Shown piece by piece: positions 1-5,667 of a DNA stretch of 11,591 nucleotides. The stretch spans positions 1-11,591 of the forward strand of contig JAHFCV010000063.1 of the NCBI GenBank assembly GCA_023249275.1. Reading direction: 5' to 3'. This stretch comes from Candidatus Methanoperedens sp. GTDB taxonomy: Archaea; Halobacteriota; Methanosarcinia; Methanosarcinales; Methanoperedenaceae. The notes beneath the pieces are model-generated. The model was not told the DNA's origin, made no database searches, and saw only the letters and a list, made by a program, of their open reading frames with translations. The first letter of the stretch is position 1, and each line of letters opens with the position of its first letter. A program made the translations under genes and the position numbers.

Positions 1-902
1 ATTATGATGATGGTGGGGTTTTTGCTCGCCGAGGCGAGCCTTTCAACCACGCCTGCGCGCCGGACAGGCGGGATACTCATCTCAGCCAGGACGTTTGAGA
101 AGATTATCAGGTCAGCCTCAGGTACCCGCGCAGGTTCAAGGGCTTCAAGAGGCGCGCGAAGGGGTTCGTTTATGACGATACCGGCGTTCCAGGGCTGGAA
201 GGCAGAGAGATAATCAGATGTGAGTTCTTTATAACAATCGATATTCTCCTGCGCCTGCTCTATTGAATCTATCCTGATATTCAGTTTTACGTCTATGCCA
301 TTCTTTGAATAAACATCCAGCAATTTCAGGAAAAAATCCAGGGTGCTGAGGGTTATTGTCCCGGGACCTGAGCCCGCGTCAAGGATGTGCATTTTGTTTG
401 TGAGCAATCCCTTCTCGAGGAGTTCGAGCAGTAGATACTGGTACTGGCAGAAATAAACCGGGAAATGATAGAGCAAATAGGAGACAATCCTGATTTTTGG
501 ATACGCAGCCCCCCCTTTCCCAGCCCAGTATTCCTCTTTCTGCTTCACGATATTGTCGCGAATCAACTGCGCTGTTTCGCCAGTATCCCAGTTTTTCCCG
601 CAGGCGCGTTCTATGTAAGAATTAACCAGTTTCTCGACGCGCGCCGGAAGCTGAGGGTTTTTGAAATGCGCTTCAAGTTCCCTGACCACAGCCTCGTCAG
701 CAGGGAGCGGCTGCTTTACGAGTCTGGTGCATTTGTAGTTTGCATCGCAGAAGATGTCGAGGTCATAAAAGTGAGGTTTTAAAATCTCGAAGAGTTCTTT
801 TTCTTCGTATTTCCTGCTGAGGTACTGGTTCATCTCTGAGAGCGCAAACTCGGAGCGGGAGGAGGCGAGGTATTTTGCGAGGGAGAGGGGTTCGGTGGTC
901 AT
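1..902 (-). CDS. Rsm22-family SAM-dependent methyltransferase, N-terminal part (cut by window edge)
   Basis: Reading from an ATG at 902 towards position 1, the frame stays open for 300 codons and leaves the window without a stop. Residues 1-130 are a charged, helical N-terminal region. They are followed by YLLYHFPVYFCQYQYLL (about 142-158), which resembles the segment before the Rossmann fold in Rsm22 proteins. The SAM-binding glycine loop ILDAGSGPGT is at 173-182. A further methyltransferase strand, ADLIIFSNVLAEM, is at about 263-275 and matches the family's usual S-x-V-L-x-E pattern. Rsm22 proteins (METTL17 in mitochondria) are linked to small ribosomal subunit assembly; the substrate of the archaeal members is less clear. 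The C-terminal portion, where family members carry cysteine motifs, lies outside the window. No strong Shine-Dalgarno sequence is visible; AGGTG lies about 13 bases upstream. The methyltransferase fold is confident, the Rsm22 assignment fairly so. Confidence 0.75.
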   Translation of the reverse strand, partial: MTTEPLSLAKYLASSRSEFALSEMNQYLSRKYEEKELFEILKPHFYDLDIFCDANYKCTRLVKQPLPADEAVVRELEAHFKNPQLPARVEKLVNSYIERACGKNWDTGETAQLIRDNIVKQKEEYWAGKGGAAYPKIRIVSYLLYHFPVYFCQYQYLLLELLEKGLLTNKMHILDAGSGPGTITLSTLDFFLKLLDVYSKNGIDVKLNIRIDSIEQAQENIDCYKELTSDYLSAFQPWNAGIVINEPLRAPLEALEPARVPEADLIIFSNVLAEMSIPPVRRAGVVERLASASKNPTIII

Positions 903-929
903 TGATAATCCGTAGCACCTGAAAAAAAC

Positions 930-960
930 GAACCGCAGATGAACGCAGATGAACGCAGAT
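930..960. repeat. short tandem repeat, 10-bp unit GCAGATGAAC
   Basis: GCAGAT occurs three times at exact 10-bp spacing (935, 945, 955), joined by GAAC, with another GAAC just before the array (930-933). It lies in the 108-bp gap between the Rsm22-like gene and the nuclease-like gene, close to the edge of the AT-rich insertion. From memory, related GCAGATGAACGC-type arrays occur between genes in many genomes, so this may be a dispersed intergenic repeat. No function is assigned. Confidence 0.6.
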
Positions 961-973
961 TTAATTTTTTTGT

Positions 974-992
974 AAAAACATGATCATCATGT
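974..992 (-). terminator. possible terminator of the nuclease-like gene
   Basis: ACATGA and TCATGT (978-983 and 987-992) form a perfect 6-bp inverted repeat with a 3-base loop. Reading the minus strand it is followed at once by a short T run (977-974). It starts 19 bases past the stop codon at 1011. The stem is short and AT-rich and archaeal termination relies mainly on T tracts, so this is only a candidate. Confidence 0.3.
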
Positions 993-1010
993 ACTATCAT
1001 TTAAAAAATC

Positions 1011-1946
1011 CTATAAACCGATACTATATCTTAATTCTCTTAATTGTTTTTCAGCCGAATATAACTCGCCAATCTGATCGAAAGGAATGTTTTTATAACG
1101 GTGATTATATTCTGGAAAAGAGTTCAGAACTTGTTTATATTTTCGTGAATCATTTGAAATAATATATAGGTTCACGTTGCTGTAATCAATCAGCGATGCC
1201 AACCTCCCAACTCCTGACCATGTTCCTGTATTAAGCTCTATTTCAAATGCACATTCTGGAATGAAATTTCTACCTTTTTCCCGAAACCAAAGTACATCAA
1301 TATATCTCAAAACATCATAATCCGAAAACTGCAAGTTTGGGCAAGTCTTTAAAGTAGAAATATCTGATAATTCGATATCATTAAACTTTTTGGTTTTATC
1401 TGGGCAATAAGTTTGAAATCCCCGAATATTACCTATTTCTAAAAGTCTTCCCTGTAAAACGGAATGCAAACTTACTTCAACTGTATTTTTTTCTTCTGGT
1501 AAAGTTGTAGATGTAAGAAGCAATTCCCAAGCATTAATATATTTATTGCAATTGAACCTTTTATCGCGTCCTGCTAAAACAATATTCAAATCTTTATCAA
1601 TGATTATTTTATATTCCCCGTTTCTATCGTGGCTAATTTGCGGTAAATTTTTAAATAAAATCTGAGCGGGGATAATTATCGTTTTATCCAAAGAACCGCA
1701 GATGAAAGCAATGAATGGGTTATCAAGATTTGCCATTTCTTCTGCTGTAATGTAGTTTAACCCGAAGAAATACCCCCTAACTCCTTCCGATGCCGCACGG
1801 ATTAAAACGTTTGCTTCAGCTATTTTATAGGTTCGTGATTTTAGAACCTTTATCAACTCAACATTGGTTTGAAGTTCTCTAGCTTTTTGTAAAAAGTCCT
1901 CTACTAAAAGTTCTGTAGTAGATGGCTTTTTAAAATTAGGACTCAT
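1011..1946 (-). CDS. PD-(D/E)XK nuclease-like protein, function unknown
   Basis: A 311-residue protein without membrane segments. The N-terminal 150 residues are not recognised. Residues 160-265 look like a PD-(D/E)XK nuclease core: a helix with GRLLEIGNIRGF (166-177, E170), the strand YIDVLWF (215-221, D217), then AFEIELNTGTWSG (233-245, E235 and E237), and a closing strand NLYIISND (259-266). D217 with the E-x-E pair would be the metal-binding site; the usual E-x-K lysine is replaced by glutamate. Similar D...FEVE...TG patterns occur in stand-alone restriction-endonuclease-like proteins. No methyltransferase partner is visible. Its start overlaps the end of the upstream 72-residue gene by 11 bases, so the two are probably coupled in translation. 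The gene is AT-rich (17 of 60 bases are G or C at 1261-1320) beside GC-rich neighbours, which suggests transfer. Fold likely; target unknown. Confidence 0.6.
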   Translation of the reverse strand: MSPNFKKPSTTELLVEDFLQKARELQTNVELIKVLKSRTYKIAEANVLIRAASEGVRGYFFGLNYITAEEMANLDNPFIAFICGSLDKTIIIPAQILFKNLPQISHDRNGEYKIIIDKDLNIVLAGRDKRFNCNKYINAWELLLTSTTLPEEKNTVEVSLHSVLQGRLLEIGNIRGFQTYCPDKTKKFNDIELSDISTLKTCPNLQFSDYDVLRYIDVLWFREKGRNFIPECAFEIELNTGTWSGVGRLASLIDYSNVNLYIISNDSRKYKQVLNSFPEYNHRYKNIPFDQIGELYSAEKQLRELRYSIGL

Positions 1947-2154
1947 GATTTTTTACTTCTTCAACGTCAATAGCATCATTTATAGCAGGTTCTATTTCTA
2001 TAATCGAAAATTTATCTTTTTGTTGATCTTTTATCGTAGAAGCATCAGAACAATCATCTATGTAAAACTCTGCGCATCTACGTGCCCTTTCTTTATTTTC
2101 AGCCTCAATAGTTACAATATAAGCCCTTGATAGAACCACTTTGTATTTTTTCAT
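1936..2154 (-). CDS. small DpnD/PcfM-like protein
   Basis: A 72-residue soluble acidic protein. It begins YKVVLSRAYIVTIEAENKERA, a strand-strand-helix arrangement with the 'eAeNkeeA' signature seen in small DpnD/PcfM-type proteins. A second short strand, FSIIEIE, is at 49-55, and the tail is acidic (IDVEEV). The family function is poorly known; members are often found in mobile or restriction-associated loci. The stop overlaps the start of the nuclease-like gene by 11 bases, so the pair forms one transcription unit. Base composition matches that partner and not the flanking chromosome. The family assignment rests on pattern resemblance only. Confidence 0.5.
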   Translation of the reverse strand: MKKYKVVLSRAYIVTIEAENKERARRCAEFYIDDCSDASTIKDQQKDKFSIIEIEPAINDAIDVEEVKNHES

Positions 2155-2191
2155 ATTTTAACACAAGTTTAAGCAAACTCGATATGTATTA

Positions 2192-2204
2192 GCTATTTAA
2201 TAGC
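2192..2204. promoter_or_regulatory. perfect palindrome at the likely start of the nuclease-pair transcript
   Basis: GCTATTTAATAGC is a perfect 6+1+6 palindrome. The candidate TATA element on the minus strand is at 2213-2222, so transcription should begin about 25 bases downstream, at or within the palindrome. That is a typical position for a repressor site. The binding protein is unknown; the site could also be a chance AT-rich symmetry. Confidence 0.35.
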
Positions 2205-2212
2205 ATCTTCGC

Positions 2213-2222
2213 TATATAATAT
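2213..2222 (-). promoter_or_regulatory. TATA box of the DpnD-like/nuclease-like pair
   Basis: The minus strand reads ATATTATATA, a good match to an archaeal TATA box, about 60 bases upstream of the ATG at 2154. This leaves a leader of roughly 37 bases. It sits just past the 3' end of the phosphoglycolate phosphatase gene, which supports a separate promoter for the pair. Confidence 0.45.
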
Positions 2223-2247
2223 TTCTTGCTCTAAATCCTTTCTATTC

Positions 2248-2922
2248 TCATCTTATCCATCCATTCTCCCTCAACTCCCCCACAGCCTCCGCCACCCCGG
2301 CGCCGTACTCCCCTCTCGTCACCATCCGCGCCACCCTCTTCACCTCAGGATGCGCATTCCCCACAGCCACCCCAAAACCCGAAACCCCCAGCATCTCAAT
2401 ATCATTCGGAGAATCCCCAATCGCAACGAAATTCCGCGCATCAAGCCCCATCAATTCCGCTATCCGCTTAAGCCCTGTCCCTTTATTAATCCTCTTGCTC
2501 TTGATATGCGCCGCAAACCCCGTATCCACAATCTCAACCCCAGGAAACTCCTTAAGCATCCCCCTTGCTCTCTCTACATCAAAATTGCGCCGCAGACCAA
2601 CCTCGGTCTTCCTGTTCTCAGGGTCAAGCCTCTCAAGCGCAAAATGCCTTTCCAGGAACCTGAAAGCCTCCTCGCACTCTTTGATATGCGAAGTATCAGA
2701 TTCAACCCTGCCGCACTCAATAATCCCGCCGTTCTCGGCTATCACAATGCCGCCAGTTCCCAGAAGTTTTGCCGCAGTCCTCGCAACACAGAGCACGTTG
2801 CCCGTAGCGATAACTACAGGAACGCGAAGGCTCCGCAGCGCCTCAACAGCCCTGCAGTCAATGCTCCTGTCACCGAAAGTAATAGTCCCGTCAACATCAA
2901 CCGCGACAGCTTTATATTCCAC
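2248..2922 (-). CDS. archaeal-type phosphoglycolate phosphatase (HAD superfamily)
   Basis: A 224-residue HAD hydrolase predicted to dephosphorylate 2-phosphoglycolate in the cytoplasm. Motif I is DVDGT with nucleophile D9 and acid/base D11; motif II is ATGN with T40; the motif III lysine is K147 (KRINKG); motif IV is GDSPND with D170 and D174. The region between motifs II and III (about 80-150) holds a C2-type cap, as expected for this Cof-like subfamily, and the length is normal. The start codon is GTG at 2922, with AAAGG directly before it; no ATG is available upstream of motif I. It lies 17 bases behind radA on the same strand and is probably co-transcribed with it. The phosphoglycolate substrate is inferred from family resemblance; another sugar or acid phosphate remains possible. 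Confidence 0.85.
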   Translation of the reverse strand: MEYKAVAVDVDGTITFGDRSIDCRAVEALRSLRVPVVIATGNVLCVARTAAKLLGTGGIVIAENGGIIECGRVESDTSHIKECEEAFRFLERHFALERLDPENRKTEVGLRRNFDVERARGMLKEFPGVEIVDTGFAAHIKSKRINKGTGLKRIAELMGLDARNFVAIGDSPNDIEMLGVSGFGVAVGNAHPEVKRVARMVTRGEYGAGVAEAVGELRENGWIR

Positions 2923-2939
2923 ACCTTTAATTCCGGTTT

Positions 2940-3917
2940 TTAATCCTTAAGCCCTTCCATGGTGACCGAGAATATAGCCTCGCCTTCAGGCAGGTTGGGA
3001 GAGTCCACAAGCCTTGCAATCCGTTTTTCGCCCTTGGATTTGCGCAGGTACAGCCTGAACGTTGCAGTATGTCCCACGATGTGCCCGCCTATGGGTTTTG
3101 TGGGGTCGCCGAAGAACGCGTCGGGTTTTGACATCACCTGGTTTGTCACGATGATGGCTGCATTATTAAGAGCCGCAAATTTCATCAGCTCATGCATGTG
3201 CTTGTTGAGCTTCTGCTGCCTGTCTGCAAGCGTGCCGCGCCCTACATATTCAGCCCTGAAATGCGCCGTGAGGGAATCAACTATCAGGAGGCGCACAGGC
3301 GCATCAGTATCTTTCAATTTAAGGGCGAGATCATTTGCAGTATCCACCAGCAGTATCTGGTGGTTTGAATTGTACGCCTTTGCAACATGGATTTTTTTCA
3401 GGAATTCCTCCGGGTCATATTCCTTCCCTTTTTTCGCAGAGAGCCCCATTACCATCTGCGTGATTCTTTCGGGCCTGAAAGTATTTTCGGTGTCTATTAT
3501 TATAACAGAGCCTCCGAGACCGCCATCTTCCGGAGGTAACTGGACGTTCACAGCCATCTGGTGACCCACCTGCGTCTTTCCGGAACCGAACTCGCCGTAG
3601 AATTCTGTAATCGCCTGGGTCTCAACGCCCCCGCCCATCAGGTCGTCAAAAGCCTTTGTGCCGAAGCTGAGTTTTCCCACAAGTTTCCGCCGCTCAAGCA
3701 CCAGGTCGCCGGTCTCAAACCCGCCAACGTCCGCAGCCATGCGCGCCGCATTGATGATTTTTTGCGCCGTGGACTCGCCGATTTCCGCTATGCTGGCAAG
3801 TTCTGACGATGACGATACGGCAATGGCTTCAATAGAGCCAAAACCCGCTTCTTTCAATTTCTCTGCTGTTGCCGGACCAACGCCAGGCAAATCTTCCAAT
3901 CCTTTTCTTTCGACCAT
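2940..3917 (-). CDS. radA: DNA repair and recombination protein RadA
   Basis: A 325-residue archaeal RecA/Rad51 homologue that forms ATP-dependent filaments on single-stranded DNA and catalyses strand exchange in homologous recombination. Residues 1-60 contain the helix-hairpin-helix DNA-binding domain (LPGVGPATAEKL at 10-21, then a second AEIGESTAQKI element). The ATPase core begins near 80. Walker A is GEFGSGKT (108-115) and Walker B is LLIVDSLT (210-217, D214). The L2 DNA-binding loop region is about 260-283 (VMSKPDAFFGDP...GGHIVGH). Length and domain order are those of full RadA, not the shorter RadB. The start is well supported: GGAGGAAACA directly precedes the ATG. The downstream phosphatase gene follows after 17 bases. 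The gene for replication protein A, its functional partner on ssDNA, is immediately upstream but with its own promoter. Confidence 0.97.
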   Translation of the reverse strand: MVERKGLEDLPGVGPATAEKLKEAGFGSIEAIAVSSSSELASIAEIGESTAQKIINAARMAADVGGFETGDLVLERRKLVGKLSFGTKAFDDLMGGGVETQAITEFYGEFGSGKTQVGHQMAVNVQLPPEDGGLGGSVIIIDTENTFRPERITQMVMGLSAKKGKEYDPEEFLKKIHVAKAYNSNHQILLVDTANDLALKLKDTDAPVRLLIVDSLTAHFRAEYVGRGTLADRQQKLNKHMHELMKFAALNNAAIIVTNQVMSKPDAFFGDPTKPIGGHIVGHTATFRLYLRKSKGEKRIARLVDSPNLPEGEAIFSVTMEGLKD

Positions 3918-3928
3918 TGTTTCCTCCA

Positions 3929-3957
3929 GTGCACGATTTGTTTGTTGTGTGGTGCAC
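3929..3957. promoter_or_regulatory. paired GTGCAC sites in the radA leader
   Basis: The 6-bp palindrome GTGCAC occurs twice, at 3929-3934 and 3952-3957, 23 bases apart start to start, or about two helical turns. Both sit between the expected radA transcription start (about 3967) and its Shine-Dalgarno sequence. A regulator bound here could block transcription. No regulator is identified, and two 6-mers are weak evidence. Confidence 0.25.
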
Positions 3958-3987
3958 AGTTATGTTATTTTCAAATTCCCATACAAT

Positions 3988-3999
3988 GTTATAAACCTT
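3988..3999 (-). promoter_or_regulatory. radA TATA box
   Basis: The minus strand reads AAGGTTTATAAC: a purine-rich BRE-like stretch followed by TTTATAA. It is about 75 bases upstream of the radA ATG, which predicts a leader of about 50 bases. That agrees with radA having a strong Shine-Dalgarno sequence, unlike its leaderless neighbours. Confidence 0.45.
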
Positions 4000-4007
4000 A
4001 CCAGAGC

Positions 4008-4029
4008 GGGGTGAAAGTAATCACACCCC
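4008..4029. other. inverted repeat between rpa and radA
   Basis: GGGGTG (4008-4013) and CACCCC (4024-4029) form a 6-bp GC-rich inverted repeat with a 10-base loop. It lies beyond the rpa stop and just upstream of the radA TATA box, so it could be a 3' hairpin of the rpa mRNA or a binding site for radA control. No T tract follows on the minus strand, so it is not called a terminator. Confidence 0.3.
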
Positions 4030-4087
4030 CAATTTTGCTCATTATGATGAACCCCCCGATTTCCACTGGAGAATATGCCAGCAAATA

Positions 4088-5212
4088 TCACTTTCTTATA
4101 ATCTGTATGCCCGTCCTTGCGCCGGCGCTCAGTTCCACTTCCTCGTTCCTTCCCGATTTTGCAAACGCATCGATTATGCGTATCTCGCTTCCTATATCGA
4201 GTTCATTAACGAGGTCTGCATGCTCGCCCCACAGCGCCACTTTAATGCGTCCAGTCTCATCCGAGATATAGATGTTCGATACCTTGCTCTTGGTGCCGTC
4301 CGGTCTATCAAATTCCCTTATCTCATCAAGCCCGGAAACATGCCCTGATACGCTGTAAGCAGAATTTATTCCGATATCCGCAATGGGAGTAAGGGGTTCG
4401 GAATAATCCACGGCAGTGTTACTCTTGGCTGTCCCGCCGCCTGAACCGAGCTGGAGTTCTGTCTGGTTGCTGAAGGTATTCTCGCGGGCATAGGCATTGG
4501 TTATTTCTACCGTGTCACCAGCTTTGAAACCTGGATCCTCTGCCTTTTTATCCCACAAGGTAATGCGAATCTTCCCCGTATCATCGCCCAGGGTCACGTT
4601 TGTTACTTTTCCTGTCGTCCCGTCCTTGCGGGCAAAGGTTCGCGCCTTTCCGGTATCCAGTACCTTTACTATGAGATTCAGCCCATTCATCCCGGGCTTA
4701 ATATCAGCAATCTTCTGGGGTTTGATATTCACCGCAACCTCTTTTTCCACATGCTCGATGTTCCCTCCCTTACCCACATTGACTTCAAGCCCGCGCTGTC
4801 CCTGTTTTATGTATCCTTTCACTTTCAGGCTCTGCCCCGCCTTTATGTCTCCGATTTTCACAAGGTCGCAGGCTTCATCCCAGAGAGCTGCCCTGATAGA
4901 ACCTGTATCATCCGCAAGGGTCAGGTTTACCACGCGGCCTGTAGCGTCGTTGTCGCGCGAGAACTCCCGGATATCACCCACGGCTGTCACCTTTGCGATA
5001 AAGACCACGTTACTCTTATCAGCGGTAATGTCCTTGATTTTAACTGTTTCGTTTAATCCCATCTCGCTTGCAACCAGCATCGCCGCAGTCTTTGAGTCGC
5101 AAAGCCCGTTCATCATAGTTACTTTATCCTCAACCTTTGACTTGAACTCGTCACGCGTAAGCTTACCTTCAAGCCGTTTAAAAATCTCTTCAATCTCTTC
5201 GAAATCCACCAT
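4088..5212 (-). CDS. replication protein A (ssDNA-binding, three OB folds)
   Basis: A 374-residue single-stranded DNA-binding protein used in replication, repair and recombination. A helical N-terminal region (1-55) precedes three OB folds at about 60-155, 169-260 and 276-370. Each carries the repeated signature DDTG(S/K)IR-x-x-LWD or, in the third, DETGRIKVALWG, which marks tandem RPA-type OB domains. There is no C-terminal zinc finger. The frame is open for 15 more codons to an ATG at 5257, but the candidate TATA box (5236-5245) lies inside that extension and would start transcription almost exactly at the ATG at 5212. The shorter start and a leaderless mRNA are therefore preferred. It stands directly upstream of radA, whose product acts on the same ssDNA. 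Archaeal RPA paralogues vary in OB number, so no number is assigned. Confidence 0.93.
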   Translation of the reverse strand: MVDFEEIEEIFKRLEGKLTRDEFKSKVEDKVTMMNGLCDSKTAAMLVASEMGLNETVKIKDITADKSNVVFIAKVTAVGDIREFSRDNDATGRVVNLTLADDTGSIRAALWDEACDLVKIGDIKAGQSLKVKGYIKQGQRGLEVNVGKGGNIEHVEKEVAVNIKPQKIADIKPGMNGLNLIVKVLDTGKARTFARKDGTTGKVTNVTLGDDTGKIRITLWDKKAEDPGFKAGDTVEITNAYARENTFSNQTELQLGSGGGTAKSNTAVDYSEPLTPIADIGINSAYSVSGHVSGLDEIREFDRPDGTKSKVSNIYISDETGRIKVALWGEHADLVNELDIGSEIRIIDAFAKSGRNEEVELSAGARTGIQIIRK

Positions 5213-5235
5213 GGTATTCTGAAAAGAATGGTATG

Positions 5236-5245
5236 GATAAAAACC
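5236..5245 (-). promoter_or_regulatory. TATA box for a leaderless rpa transcript
   Basis: The minus strand reads GGTTTTTATC, centred about 28 bases before the ATG at 5212. Archaeal transcription normally starts about 25 bases downstream of the box, so the mRNA would begin at or next to the start codon. No Shine-Dalgarno sequence precedes that ATG, which agrees. Confidence 0.5.
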
Positions 5246-5257
5246 TTCTGGTTGCAA

Positions 5258-5509
5258 TCACAGGTACAACGCCAGGTAAACCACTGCCCACACGATGAGA
5301 ATTATAAAGGCAATAATGAGAAACGTGGTAAGCGGCCCCTCAGCCTCCGAGATAACGCCTGCAAAACCCACAGCATCACGCTGCGTATCCTCTGCCGAAT
5401 ATTTATCGCCGCTTTTCAGGCTGAAATAAACCGCAATTCCAAGGGCTAAAAGCAGCGCATACACGAGCATCTGGGAACCCAGCTCGGCCTGTGAAACTTC
5501 AATCGGCAT
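5258..5509 (-). CDS. small two-helix membrane protein, CcoP anchor (FixP_N)-like
   Basis: An 83-residue membrane protein, the last gene of the oxidase operon. Membrane helices are at about 12-30 (MLVYALLLALGIAVYFSL) and 60-83 (TTFLIIAFIILIVWAVVYLA). The stretch before and in the second helix, with the core EAEGPL and then VWAVVYLALY, resembles the N-terminal anchor of CcoP, which has E-x-x-x-P-L-P before its helix; the heme domains of CcoP are absent. The first helix recalls CcoQ. The start at 5509 is set by GGAGGAAG upstream and by an 11-base overlap with the preceding CcoS-like gene; the frame stays open to an ATG at 5560, but that lacks a ribosome-binding site and runs through the CcoS-like gene. 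It is probably a structural subunit packing against the fused oxidase subunit. The CcoP kinship is inferred from short motifs; an unrelated small subunit is possible. Confidence 0.6.
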   Translation of the reverse strand: MPIEVSQAELGSQMLVYALLLALGIAVYFSLKSGDKYSAEDTQRDAVGFAGVISEAEGPLTTFLIIAFIILIVWAVVYLALYL

Positions 5510-5666
5510 TCTCTTCCTCCCTTTCGATAACCCTGTACTTTGCCTCCTCGATATCCTCATACTGCCCTTTCAAATAACCCCAGAGAAGCATTGCGGGATA
5601 GATTAGAAGTATTATCACACTTGCAACCAAGATAATCTGGTAGTCAACTGACATTTCGCCCATCAT
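5499..5666 (-). CDS. ccoS: CcoS/FixS-like cbb3 oxidase maturation protein
   Basis: A 55-residue protein with one membrane helix (about 10-31) followed by GQYEDIEEAKYRVIERE. This matches the CcoS/FixS hallmark of a helix followed by GQFDDLE-x-x-x-x-R-I and an acidic tail. In bacteria CcoS is required for insertion of cofactors into the CcoN subunit of cbb3 oxidase. Its presence beside the fused oxidase gene supports the C-family assignment. The start at 5666 is chosen because GGAGGT lies 6 bases upstream. It lies one base beyond the TGA of the oxidase gene (5668-5670), so translation is probably coupled. A longer frame to an ATG at 5696 has no such site. The gene end overlaps the next gene by 11 bases. 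Confidence 0.75.
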   Translation of the reverse strand: MMGEMSVDYQIILVASVIILLIYPAMLLWGYLKGQYEDIEEAKYRVIEREEENAD

Positions 5667-5667
5667 T

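Noticed and set aside
24..39. Perfect 7-bp inverted repeat GCTCGCC-GA-GGCGAGC
   Set aside because: It lies inside the coding frame of the Rsm22-like gene and encodes ordinary residues; a chance result of GC-rich codons is the simplest reading.
465..782. 105-codon open frame on the plus strand
   Set aside because: It lies opposite the Rsm22-like gene, whose minus-strand frame has clear methyltransferase motifs; the plus-strand translation resembles no family.
930..960. CRISPR array
   Set aside because: The repeat unit is 10 bp with no spacers, so it does not fit a CRISPR array.
2350..2950. Long plus-strand open frames of 151 and 197 codons opposite the phosphatase gene
   Set aside because: They arise from the GC-rich codon use of the minus-strand phosphatase gene, which has all four HAD motifs; the translations are proline- and serine-rich and unlike any protein.
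4497..5222. 241-codon plus-strand frame opposite the replication protein A gene
   Set aside because: Its repetitive translation mirrors the three OB repeats on the other strand; it has no ribosome-binding site or recognisable motif.
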